NCBI GenBank assembly: GCA_900469475.1
Contig: UBXG01000008.1
Span: 186,526 to 250,525, forward strand
Origin: Hyphomicrobiales bacterium
GTDB lineage: Bacteria; Pseudomonadota; Alphaproteobacteria; Rhizobiales; Rhizobiaceae
DNA: 64,000 nucleotides
Reading direction: 5' to 3'
The notes below the pieces were generated by a model. That model was not told the origin of the DNA and made no database searches. It saw only the letters and a program-made list of their open reading frames with translations. Both the position numbers and the translations under genes were made by a program. Positions 56,662 through 64,000 of this stretch are shown piece after piece; the stretch's first letter is position 1; the number at the start of each line of letters is the position of its first letter.

Positions 56662-57840
56662 ATGGAAAGCTGCTGGCGTTGGTTCGGCCCGAAGGATCTC
56701 GTTCCGCTCTTGCATGCGCGCCAGGCAGGCGCGACGGGCATCGTCACGGCGCTGCATGAAGTCTCGCATTCGCGCGTCTGGATGCCGACCGAAATCGAAG
56801 CGCGAAAGGCGCTGGTCGAGGCGGCGGGGCTGCGCTGGAGCGTGTGTGAATCGATCCCCGTTCCGAGCGCAATCAAGCTCGGCGGGGCAGGGGCGAAAAC
56901 TGCGATCGGTGTCTGGAAGGACAGCCTCGTTAATCTCGCCCGCTCCGGCATCAAAACCATCTGCTACAATTTCATGCCTGTCGTTGACTGGACGCGTACG
57001 GATCTGCGCTTCGAGATGCCGACCACCGCGCTCGCATTGCGTTTCGACATGGCGGAGTTCGTTGCCTATGACGCGTTCGTCCTGCGCAGGAAGGGTGCGG
57101 AAGAAAATTATACGCCGGACCTGCTGCGGCGTGCAGAGGAGCGGCTGAAGGGGCTCTCGCCGGAGGCCGTGCAACGGCTGGAGAATAACATCATCGCCGG
57201 TCTTCCCGGCGGTGAGGACAGCTATGGCCGCGACGCCATCCGTTCCGCCATCGCCCTCTTCAACGGAATGACGGCAGAAGATCTCCAGGCCAATCTCGAC
57301 GCTTTTCTGCAAGAGGTCGTGCCGGTTGCAGCCGAACTCGGCGCCCGTCTCGCCATTCATCCCGACGATCCGCCGATTTCGCTCTTCGGCCTGCCGCGCG
57401 TCGTCTCAACGGCAGCGGATCTGCGCCGCATCCTCGGCAATGTCGATCATGCCGCCAATGGTTTGACGCTCTGCGTCGGTTCTCTCGGCTCTCGTGCCGA
57501 CAATGATGTGCTGGCGATCGCCCGCGAATTTGCCTCCCGCATCAATTTCGCGCATCTGCGCGACGTTGCGATCGAAGAGGATGGCTCCTTCGTGGAGGCT
57601 TCGCATCTGGAGGGGCGCAGCGATATCTATGCCATCCTGCGTACATTGCTTGCCGAGGAGGCCCGCCGTCGCAAAGAAGGCCGGGAAGATCATGTGATCC
57701 CGATGCGGCCGGACCACGGACATCTGATCGGCGATGATATCGATAAGCCGACCAATCCCGGCTATTCCCTCATCGGCCGCCTGAAAGGTCTTGGCGAGCT
57801 GCACGGCGTCATCCATGCGATCGATAAGGCGGGGCTTTGA
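56662..57840 (+). CDS. uxuA: mannonate dehydratase UxuA
   Basis: A 392-residue mannonate dehydratase. Recognisable blocks are WRWFGPKDLVPL at the start, CYNFMPVVDWTRTDL, the metal-binding LAIHPDDPP with its conserved Cys in LTLCVGSLGSR, and IPMRPDHGHLIGDD near the C-terminus. It dehydrates D-mannonate to 2-keto-3-deoxy-gluconate in the hexuronate path. The ATG at 56662 has a GGGGAGGT site; the ATG at 56647 lies within it. No uxaC or kdgK is adjacent; it is divergent from the GH2/GH94 operon. Confidence 0.93.
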   Translation: MESCWRWFGPKDLVPLLHARQAGATGIVTALHEVSHSRVWMPTEIEARKALVEAAGLRWSVCESIPVPSAIKLGGAGAKTAIGVWKDSLVNLARSGIKTICYNFMPVVDWTRTDLRFEMPTTALALRFDMAEFVAYDAFVLRRKGAEENYTPDLLRRAEERLKGLSPEAVQRLENNIIAGLPGGEDSYGRDAIRSAIALFNGMTAEDLQANLDAFLQEVVPVAAELGARLAIHPDDPPISLFGLPRVVSTAADLRRILGNVDHAANGLTLCVGSLGSRADNDVLAIAREFASRINFAHLRDVAIEEDGSFVEASHLEGRSDIYAILRTLLAEEARRRKEGREDHVIPMRPDHGHLIGDDIDKPTNPGYSLIGRLKGLGELHGVIHAIDKAGL

Positions 57841-57889
57841 ACCTCACGGCATTTGCGGTTCCATATCGATGAAACGGGGCGAAGGGAGT

Positions 57890-57921
57890 AAAGCCTGTCG
57901 TTGCATATTCGATAGGCTTTT
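57890..57921 (+). terminator. terminator of uxuA
   Basis: AAAGCCTGTCG (57890-57900) pairs with CGATAGGCTTT (57910-57920), one G-T pair, nine-base loop, followed by a further T. It sits 50 bases after the uxuA stop and separates it from the GGDEF-EAL gene. Confidence 0.75.
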
Positions 57922-58026
57922 GCCTAAAGTTTAATCTCGTTACTATTTTGATTTTATTTAGTTTTTTCGTCTATCAATGTCCAATTCGCTAATCTTCAAA
58001 CTCGAATTGGCAAGGTCGACCTTCCT

Positions 58027-60099
58027 ATGAATTCCGTTTGGCCCGACGCCCCGAACGACGATTTTCGGTCGCTTTTCAAGACACATCCGTCGCCGATGTG
58101 GGTCTATGATCCGCAGACGTTGAAGTTTCTGATCGTCAACGATGCGGCCCGCGACCTCTATGGCTATGGCGACGCGGATTTCGCGGTCATGACCGTGCTC
58201 GATATCAGGCCATCTATGGAGCGCGAGCGGATGCTGGATGCCGTGTACCACCGCACCGACATCGAGACGGCGCAGCGCTGGACGCATCTGAAGGCGGATG
58301 GCGATACATTCGAGGTCCTGACCTATGGGCGGGAGATCCGCTTCGACGGCAAGATAGCAATCCTGGCGATTGTGCAGGATCGTACCGAGGTTAATGCGGC
58401 ACGGCGGCAGGTCGATGCCACCCAGTCGCTGCTCGACAGCATCGTCGACAATCTCCCCGTCGGCGTCTTCGTCAAGGATATGGAGCGGGACGGCCGTTAT
58501 ATTCTCTTCAATGAGGCGTGCGGCGCTATCGCTGGGCACGCAGCACAAGATGTGATCGGCAAGTCGGATCGGGCGATATTCTCTGATGAACAGACGGCGC
58601 TTTTCCGGGAGCAGGACAAGCTTGCCTTCGAAACCGCCGAAACCGTCTACTTCGAGGAAACCATTCACACTGTGGATGGCATGTTGCGTATTCTGAAGAC
58701 AGCGAAGCGGGCGCTTCCCGCCCCGTCAGGGCAAGCGCCGCGCTATGTTCTCGGCATTTCCCAGGATGTGACCGAGGAGCGCAGCGTCGAGGCACGGCTT
58801 GCGCATCTTGCCATGCATGATTCCCTGACCGGCCTTCCGAACAGAGCATTCTTTTCCGAGAGCATCGTACGGCAGGTGGCGGCTGCGAGGCCGGAAAAGC
58901 CAATCGCGCTGCTCTACATCGATGTCGATCATTTCAAGCATATCAACGACAGCAAGGGCCATGCCGCCGGTGACATGCTCCTGCGCCAGGTTGCCGAACG
59001 CCTCCAGCAGCTTGCCGAGAGGAGCGATCTGGTCGCGCGCCTGGGCGGCGACGAGTTCGCGCTGGTTTTGCGGATGACGGATGCCGGGCGAGCCCGGCGC
59101 TTCGCCGATCTGCTGTTGCAATCGCTCTCGGCACCCTTCGATCTCGATGGCGTCCGGGAACACGTGACCTGCAGCATCGGCATTGCGATGGCGCCTGAAC
59201 ATGGCAGCGACGCCGATGTGCTGATGCGAGACGCGGATCTGGCGCTCTATGCAGCCAAGGCAAGCGGCCGCTCAACCTATCGCTTCTACCAGACGGAGAT
59301 GCGGCTTGAAGCTGAACGGCGGCATCAGCTCACGCTGGAGCTTCGTGAGGCGTTGCAGAACGACGAATTCGAGCTCCATTACCAGCCGATCATCCGGCTG
59401 GACGGAGACGCTCTTTCCGGCTTCGAAGCTCTGATCCGCTGGCGCCATCCCAAGCGGGGGCTCATCGCGCCGGCGGAATTCATCCCCGTCGCCGAGGAAA
59501 CGGGGATGATCGTTCCGATCGGCGACTGGGTGCTGCGGGAAGCTTGCCGGACCGCCATGGAGTGGCCGGAACATCTGAAAGTGGCCATCAACCTGTCCGT
59601 CTATCAGTTCCGGCATGCGAGCCTGCTGGCCACGGTCGTTTCTGCACTGAGCGAGACGGGTCTCTGCCCCGGACGCCTGGAGATCGAGGTCACGGAATCC
59701 ATCCTGCTTTCCGAGGTCGAGCAAAGCCTGTCGCTGCTGCGTGCCCTCAAGGAGCTTGGCATTCGCATCGCGATCGACGATTTCGGCACGGGCTATTCCT
59801 CGCTCAGCTATCTGCGCTCCTTCTCTTTCGACAAGATCAAGCTCGACCGCAGTTTTGTCGCCGGCATGGATGCCGATCCCGGCAATCTTGCCATCGTGCG
59901 GGCTGTTGTCGGGATTGCCTCCGGCTTCAATGCGGTGACATTGGCCGAAGGCATCGAGACGGAGGCGCAATTGGCGAAATTGCGGGCCGAAGGCTATCAC
60001 GAGGTGCAGGGTTTCCTGCTCGGGCGACCAATGTCACGCGAGGATGCCCTGGCGCGAATTCTAAGCGAAGCCCGCCCCGCCCGGCTTATGCGCGCCTGA
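58027..60099 (+). CDS. PAS-PAS-GGDEF-EAL cyclic-di-GMP protein
   Basis: A 690-residue protein with two PAS domains (about 10-125 and 130-250), a GGDEF domain with intact GGDEF motif (340-344) and an EAL domain with intact EAL motif (467-469; FEALIRW, then the DDFGTGYSSLSYL metal block). Both catalytic motifs are intact, so it may make, break or switch cyclic-di-GMP. There is no membrane segment; the PAS domains probably sense a small ligand or redox signal in the cytosol. No partner gene is coupled. Confidence 0.93.
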   Translation: MNSVWPDAPNDDFRSLFKTHPSPMWVYDPQTLKFLIVNDAARDLYGYGDADFAVMTVLDIRPSMERERMLDAVYHRTDIETAQRWTHLKADGDTFEVLTYGREIRFDGKIAILAIVQDRTEVNAARRQVDATQSLLDSIVDNLPVGVFVKDMERDGRYILFNEACGAIAGHAAQDVIGKSDRAIFSDEQTALFREQDKLAFETAETVYFEETIHTVDGMLRILKTAKRALPAPSGQAPRYVLGISQDVTEERSVEARLAHLAMHDSLTGLPNRAFFSESIVRQVAAARPEKPIALLYIDVDHFKHINDSKGHAAGDMLLRQVAERLQQLAERSDLVARLGGDEFALVLRMTDAGRARRFADLLLQSLSAPFDLDGVREHVTCSIGIAMAPEHGSDADVLMRDADLALYAAKASGRSTYRFYQTEMRLEAERRHQLTLELREALQNDEFELHYQPIIRLDGDALSGFEALIRWRHPKRGLIAPAEFIPVAEETGMIVPIGDWVLREACRTAMEWPEHLKVAINLSVYQFRHASLLATVVSALSETGLCPGRLEIEVTESILLSEVEQSLSLLRALKELGIRIAIDDFGTGYSSLSYLRSFSFDKIKLDRSFVAGMDADPGNLAIVRAVVGIASGFNAVTLAEGIETEAQLAKLRAEGYHEVQGFLLGRPMSREDALARILSEARPARLMRA

Positions 60100-60255
60100 A
60101 TGCCAGCGCATGGATGGCCGCCGAGGTCTGGAACGGGCGCGCGAGAATAATCGAAAAAATTCGGCGCCGGTTGTCGGGAAGGATGATCGGCCAACGTCCT
60201 TGGAACAGCCCATCGAAAGGGCATGACACCTAGAACCGTTCCCAAGGAGACGAAC

Positions 60256-60687
60256 ATGACCGATGCAGCAGATCAGACGCAGTCCCAGCAGCCACGCGTG
60301 CCGGTTCGCGGCGGCGTCGTAGCCTATCTGACCGTCGACGGCGCTGTGAAGGCCGCCGAATTCTACAAGCGCGCTTTCGGTGCCGAACAGGCCTTCATGT
60401 ATCCGGTCGATGAAAAGGGCCGGACCATGCACATCCATCTCTATATCAACGGCAGTTCGGTCATGCTCGGCGACGCTTTTCCGGAATATGGCCATGCGCT
60501 GGAAAAGCCGCAGTCCTTCACGATGCAGCTCGTCGTCGATGACCTCGATTTCTGGTGGCAGCGTGCCGTCGATGCCGGCGCCGAAGTGGTCGTCGAGCCG
60601 CAGGTGATGTTCTGGGGTGATCGTTGGGGCCAGCTCCGCGACCCGTTCGGCGTCGCCTGGGCGATGAATGCACCTGTCAATAACTGA
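60256..60687 (+). CDS. VOC-superfamily (PhnB/glyoxalase-like) protein
   Basis: A 143-residue protein of the vicinal-oxygen-chelate fold. The PhnB-like pattern is present: AYLTVDGAVKAAEFYKRAFGAE (first beta-alpha unit), SSVMLGDAFPEYG and the closing WGQLRDPFGVAWAMN. The metal residues are not all clear. The ATG at 60256 has an AAGGAGA site. Its substrate is unknown, and it stands alone before the convergent kynB gene. Confidence 0.85.
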   Translation: MTDAADQTQSQQPRVPVRGGVVAYLTVDGAVKAAEFYKRAFGAEQAFMYPVDEKGRTMHIHLYINGSSVMLGDAFPEYGHALEKPQSFTMQLVVDDLDFWWQRAVDAGAEVVVEPQVMFWGDRWGQLRDPFGVAWAMNAPVNN

Positions 60688-60713
60688 CATTATCTCAATC
60701 GCGGCTAACGGAA

Positions 60714-60742
60714 TGCCCTCGGTGCGGATAGCGCCGAGGGCA
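60714..60742. terminator. bidirectional terminator between VOC gene and kynB
   Basis: TGCCCTCGG (60714-60722) and CCGAGGGCA (60734-60742) form a perfect nine-base stem with an 11-base loop. It lies between the two convergent stops. Confidence 0.75.
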
Positions 60743-60767
60743 CCTCTCTTGTCCGACTGCGAAAACG

Positions 60768-61598
60768 TTATTCGGCCAGCAAGGCCCGCGTCAGCGGATG
60801 TTCGGCCTCGATGAGGCCATCCAGAATTGAATAGTGATGCTTGTCGGGCTCCACCACCACCTCAGTGGCAGCGCCAAGTCCTGTCCAGATATTGGCAAGC
60901 AGCGCATTCTGGCGGACGAATTCGGCGCGTTCGGCACCTCCAACCCAGCAGGTGAGGCGGACGGTTTCGACCGGCTCCAGAAGCGCCGGGCTTTCGGCCT
61001 TTGCCTCGGCATCATCGATGCGAAGCTGCTCGTTCATGCTGCGCCTCATGATCGGCCGCAGGTCGTGAAGGCCGGAAATGGCAAGCACATGCCGAATGCG
61101 CTCCCGGATCGCCTCGTTGAGTGGCGATGTCGTCGTCATCATGCGCGCAACGAGCTGACCGCCGGCCGAGTGGCCCGTCAGGATGATGGGGCCGCTGACG
61201 AGTTCGGCCGCTGCCGTGATCGCGGCTGAGATTTCCTTGCCGATCCCGGCGATGCGATTTTCCGGGCAAAGCGTGTAGGACGGGATCGCGACCGCGTATC
61301 CTCTGGCAATCGAGCCGGCCGCCAGGTGCGACCAGTAGCTTTTGTCCAGTTGCAGCCAGTAACCGCCATGGACAAAGACCACCAATCCCTGCGGGTGGCC
61401 TTCGGGCAGAAAGAGATCGAAGCGATTGCGCTCCGCAGGACCATAGGCCAGATCGAGTTTTGCGCGTCCCGCGGTTGTTAGCCCGTCGCGGAAAGACTTA
61501 GCCGGCTCGACCCAGGCGACCGGCCATTGATCGCCGTCGACGATATAAGCGCCGTTGGTATAGGCGGCGTCCCAATCGGTGACTCGGAAATAGCTCAT
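60768..61598 (-). CDS. kynB: kynurenine formamidase-like hydrolase
   Basis: A 276-residue alpha/beta hydrolase with HGG oxyanion motif (FVHGGYWLQLDKSYW) and nucleophile GHSAGG (Ser near 140). These fit kynurenine formamidases of the BNA7-like type, which turn N-formylkynurenine into kynurenine. The gene lies 37 bases after kynureninase on the same strand, which makes this assignment strong. It is not related by sequence to the metal-dependent KynB type, so the symbol marks the step, not the fold. Confidence 0.85.
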   Translation of the reverse strand: MSYFRVTDWDAAYTNGAYIVDGDQWPVAWVEPAKSFRDGLTTAGRAKLDLAYGPAERNRFDLFLPEGHPQGLVVFVHGGYWLQLDKSYWSHLAAGSIARGYAVAIPSYTLCPENRIAGIGKEISAAITAAAELVSGPIILTGHSAGGQLVARMMTTTSPLNEAIRERIRHVLAISGLHDLRPIMRRSMNEQLRIDDAEAKAESPALLEPVETVRLTCWVGGAERAEFVRQNALLANIWTGLGAATEVVVEPDKHHYSILDGLIEAEHPLTRALLAE

Positions 61599-61635
61599 GT
61601 TCAGCTTCCTCTCTCCAGCTAACGACGCCTATAGA

Positions 61636-62883
61636 TCAGGTTACGGCCGCGCGCACCGCAAAGCGCGCGTCCTTCCATGATCCGCTGCTCAGGATTTCCT
61701 CAAGCACCGTCACGGCGCGCCAGACGTCGTGATATGAGACGTAGAGCGGCGTGAAGCCGAAGCGCAATGTCGACGGGGCGCGGAAGTCGCCGATGACGCC
61801 ACGTTCGATCAGCGCCTGCATGACTTCATAGGCGTTGCTATGGATGAAGGAGACCTGGCTCCCGCGCTTTTCGCTGTCCCGCGTCGTCTCGAGTTCGACA
61901 CCATATTGGCCGCATTTGGTTTCGACCAAGCGGATGAAGAGATCGGTCAACGCTATGCTCTTCCGGCGCAAGGCTTCCATGTTCACCTCGTCCCAAATGG
62001 AGAGCGCCCCTTTCAGAGCCCGAAGCGACAGGATTGGCTGGGTGCCGCAGAGGAAACGCTTGATACCGGCATCGCCATCGAAGCTCTGTTCGAAGGCAAA
62101 GGGGCGGGCGTGGCTCCACCAGCCGCTGAGCGGCTGAACGATCGATGCGTGATGACGCTTCGCCGCATAGATGAAGGCCGGCGCCCCCGGGCCGCCATTC
62201 AGATATTTGTAGGTGCAGCCGACGGCAAAATCGGCATCCGCACCGTCGAGATCGACAGGCAGGGCGCCGGCGCTATGGCACAGATCCCAGATGACGAGCG
62301 CACCCGCCGCCTGGATGCGCTTCGTCAGCGCCGCCATGTCGCGCAGCTCGCCGCTCTTGTAGTTGACGTGATTGACGAGGACGACGGCGACGCTGTCGTC
62401 GATCAGCTCCTCGATTGTGCTGGCATCACGGCCTTCAAGGCGGAGCGTGATGCCGGGGCGCGTCGAAAGGACGCCTTCGGCCATGTAGATATCGGTCGGG
62501 AAACTGTCGCCCTCTGCCACGATCACGTTGCGGCCTGATCGCATGGCGAGCGCCGCATGAAGCGTTTTGTAGATGTTGATCGATGTGGAGTCGGTGACCA
62601 CGGTCTGGCCTTCGGCGGCGCCGATCAGCCGGCCGACGCGGTCGCCGAGCTCCAGCGGCAGATGAAACCATCCGGCGCTGTTCCAGCTACGGATCAAGCC
62701 GTTGCCCCATTCTTCCATGGCGGCCTGGCGCACTTCGGCAAAGACCTCGTGCGAGGCTGCACCGAGCGAATTGCCGTCGAGATAGATGACACCGGCGGGC
62801 AGGGCGAAGCGGCTGCGGAAGGCGCGCAGCGGGTCGGCCTCGTCCATGGCCTCGACGGCGGCGAGATCGGGAAGGCTATCCAT
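61636..62883 (-). CDS. kynU: kynureninase
   Basis: A 415-residue PLP enzyme of the kynureninase type. Diagnostic blocks are IYLDGNSLGAASHE, WGNGLIRSWNSAGWF, DSTSINIYKTLHAAL and the PLP lysine in CTYKYLNGGPGAP. It cleaves kynurenine (or 3-hydroxykynurenine) to anthranilate and alanine. It precedes kynB by 37 bases and follows the ABC permease gene by 19 bases, so the four genes probably form one operon. Confidence 0.95.
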   Translation of the reverse strand: MDSLPDLAAVEAMDEADPLRAFRSRFALPAGVIYLDGNSLGAASHEVFAEVRQAAMEEWGNGLIRSWNSAGWFHLPLELGDRVGRLIGAAEGQTVVTDSTSINIYKTLHAALAMRSGRNVIVAEGDSFPTDIYMAEGVLSTRPGITLRLEGRDASTIEELIDDSVAVVLVNHVNYKSGELRDMAALTKRIQAAGALVIWDLCHSAGALPVDLDGADADFAVGCTYKYLNGGPGAPAFIYAAKRHHASIVQPLSGWWSHARPFAFEQSFDGDAGIKRFLCGTQPILSLRALKGALSIWDEVNMEALRRKSIALTDLFIRLVETKCGQYGVELETTRDSEKRGSQVSFIHSNAYEVMQALIERGVIGDFRAPSTLRFGFTPLYVSYHDVWRAVTVLEEILSSGSWKDARFAVRAAVT

Positions 62884-62902
62884 GATGTCGTTGCCTCGTA
62901 AT

Positions 62903-63829
62903 CTATTCGCGAATGGTTTCTCGGGTGGCGGCTCCGCCGCGGCTGCGGCGGATACTCGGCAGCGCCAGCATGATCAGCACGAACAGGCCGGTTGCGAGCT
63001 TCAGGTTCGGCGGCGGCATGCCGGCGGCAAGGCACAGCGACACGAGCTGATAGTAGATGATGGAGCCGACGAATGGCGCCAGTAGCTGACGCAACACGGT
63101 CTGCTTGCCAGTAAAGGCTTCGCCGATCATGAGCGCGGCAAGGCCGTTGATCAGGATGCCGATACCCATGTTGACATCGGCAAAGCCCTGCGACTGCACC
63201 ATCAGTGCACCGCTTGCGGCTGAAAAGGCGCTGGCGATGCCGACGCCACCGATGGTGGCCGCCCAGACATTGATGCCCTGCGCCTCTGCCATGTCGGGAT
63301 TGGAGCCGACGGCGCGCATGGCTGTGCCCTTTTCCGTCTTGAAATAGAGATTGAGGGCGATCAACACGATGACGGCCAGCAGGCCGGCGATGACGATCTT
63401 GCTCGCGGGAAAGCCCGGCGTCGTGAAGGGTACCCAGTCGAACACAGTCGGCGAGCCGAAGACGGAGAGGTTCGATTTGCCCATGATGCCGAGATTGACG
63501 CTATAAAGCATCGTCGACATCAGGATGCCGGCGAGCAGCGTATGAATGCGGAAGCGCAGGTGAATGAAGGCCGTGCAGCAGCCGGCGGCAAGGCCGACGA
63601 CGAAGGCGACGGCGATCGCCAGCGGCGGTGCGACGCCGGCGGCAAGCAGAATGCCGCAGACGCAGCCGCCGAGCGGAAACGCGCCTTCACTGGTCAGATC
63701 CGGAAAGCTCAGCATCCTGAAGGGGATCATGATGCCGAGGACGACGAAGCTCAGGATGAAGCTCTGGGCCAGCGTGACCGGGATGAGCGAGACGAAGCTC
63801 GAAACGGTTGTCTGAATAAAGTCCATCAT
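62903..63829 (-). CDS. TrpX-like ABC transporter permease (BPD_transp_2)
   Basis: A 308-residue permease with about nine membrane helices and the TrpX/YtmL-style loop TEKGTAMRAVGSNPDMAEAQGIN (in parts). It belongs to the ABC family that imports tryptophan or related aromatics in other bacteria. Its gene lies between the ABC ATPase (five bases upstream) and kynureninase, so it probably imports kynurenine or tryptophan for this path. A binding-protein gene should lie beyond the right edge. Confidence 0.88.
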   Translation of the reverse strand: MMDFIQTTVSSFVSLIPVTLAQSFILSFVVLGIMIPFRMLSFPDLTSEGAFPLGGCVCGILLAAGVAPPLAIAVAFVVGLAAGCCTAFIHLRFRIHTLLAGILMSTMLYSVNLGIMGKSNLSVFGSPTVFDWVPFTTPGFPASKIVIAGLLAVIVLIALNLYFKTEKGTAMRAVGSNPDMAEAQGINVWAATIGGVGIASAFSAASGALMVQSQGFADVNMGIGILINGLAALMIGEAFTGKQTVLRQLLAPFVGSIIYYQLVSLCLAAGMPPPNLKLATGLFVLIMLALPSIRRSRGGAATRETIRE

Positions 63830-63833
63830 GATC

Positions 63834-64000
63834 TCAGCTCACCAGCAGCATGCGGTCGGTCTTGACGGCAAAGTGGCCGATCAGCTCGGGTACGGTGATG
63901 CGCCGCTTGCCATCCCCGGTAATTTCGAGATGGACGCGGCCGGCATCGAGCATGATGATGCTGTCGCCGAAATCGACGGCGTGCTGCATGTTGTGCGTCA
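63834..64000 (-). CDS. ABC transporter ATP-binding protein, C-terminal part (cut by window end)
   Basis: The frame runs off the right edge; about 55 residues are visible. The switch His block THNMQHAVDFGD and the closing segment (ELIGHFAVKTDRMLLVS) fit the TrpY-type ATPase that partners TrpX-like permeases. The stop lies five bases before the permease start. Walker A and the signature are outside the window. Confidence 0.85.
   Translation of the reverse strand, partial: THNMQHAVDFGDSIIMLDAGRVHLEITGDGKRRITVPELIGHFAVKTDRMLLVS

Overview
The window looks like part of a secondary replicon (chromid or megaplasmid) of a fast-growing Rhizobium/Agrobacterium-type alphaproteobacterium. Three things point this way: the GC-rich codon use, the mix of complete small operons each with its own regulator, and a minCDE operon together with a divergent katG/oxyR pair, which rhizobia often carry off the main chromosome. 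The genus is an inference; no rRNA or tRNA gene is present to anchor it. I see no insertion sequence, CRISPR array, phage gene or replication origin.

Layout. 1-3.7 kb: the end of an alpha/beta hydrolase, an OmpR/EnvZ-type two-component pair and an Ohr/OsmC peroxidase. 3.7-5.8 kb: minCDE with a clear intrinsic terminator. 5.9-8.5 kb: a polysaccharide deacetylase, then a TetR regulator divergent from a PspA-like/YiaA-like membrane-stress pair, with three GAAC-N3-GTTC operators between them. 8.5-11.9 kb: a very large LplT-PlsC-acyl-ligase fusion for lysophospholipid repair. 12-15.4 kb: a minus-strand operon of a 58-residue protein, a DUF4173-type membrane protein, a response regulator and a histidine kinase. 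15.9-21.2 kb: a serine hydrolase/GNAT pair, a DUF393/DUF4166 pair, a GCG_CRPN-type secreted peptide and a PAP2 phosphatase.

21.6-31.1 kb: an aldehyde-detoxification cluster (GAF-Fis regulator, aldehyde dehydrogenase, DUF779, DJ-1-like, RHH protein), an unknown 192-residue protein, a TetR/hydrolase divergent pair, a PhnA-like protein, an aldo/keto reductase-fold protein that has lost catalytic residues, and a frameshifted acyltransferase in AT-rich surroundings. 31.2-36.2 kb: katG divergent from oxyR, a duplicated glycine-zipper protein, a 638-base gene-poor stretch with strong hairpins and a small protein. 36.4-42.7 kb: a five-gene uptake/hydrolysis operon (DHP-decarboxylase-like protein, polar amino-acid ABC transporter, M20 amidohydrolase) divergent from a MocR-type regulator across a long dyad. 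42.7-46.2 kb: a surface-polysaccharide trio (flippase, glycosyltransferase, acyltransferase).

46.4-49.8 kb: a DnaJ-domain protein, a DegP-type protease and a DUF2161 nuclease-fold protein. 49.9-57.8 kb: a carbohydrate cluster with a FadR-type regulator, a GH2 beta-mannosidase-like enzyme and a GH94 phosphorylase, divergent from mannonate dehydratase. 58-60.7 kb: a PAS-PAS-GGDEF-EAL protein and a VOC protein. 60.8-64 kb: kynurenine catabolism (kynB, kynU) behind a TrpX-like ABC transporter that runs off the right edge. The most promising under-described modules are the GH2/GH94/UxuA cluster, the MocR/ABC/M20 operon, the TetR-PspA-YiaA stress module and the kynurenine-linked transporter.
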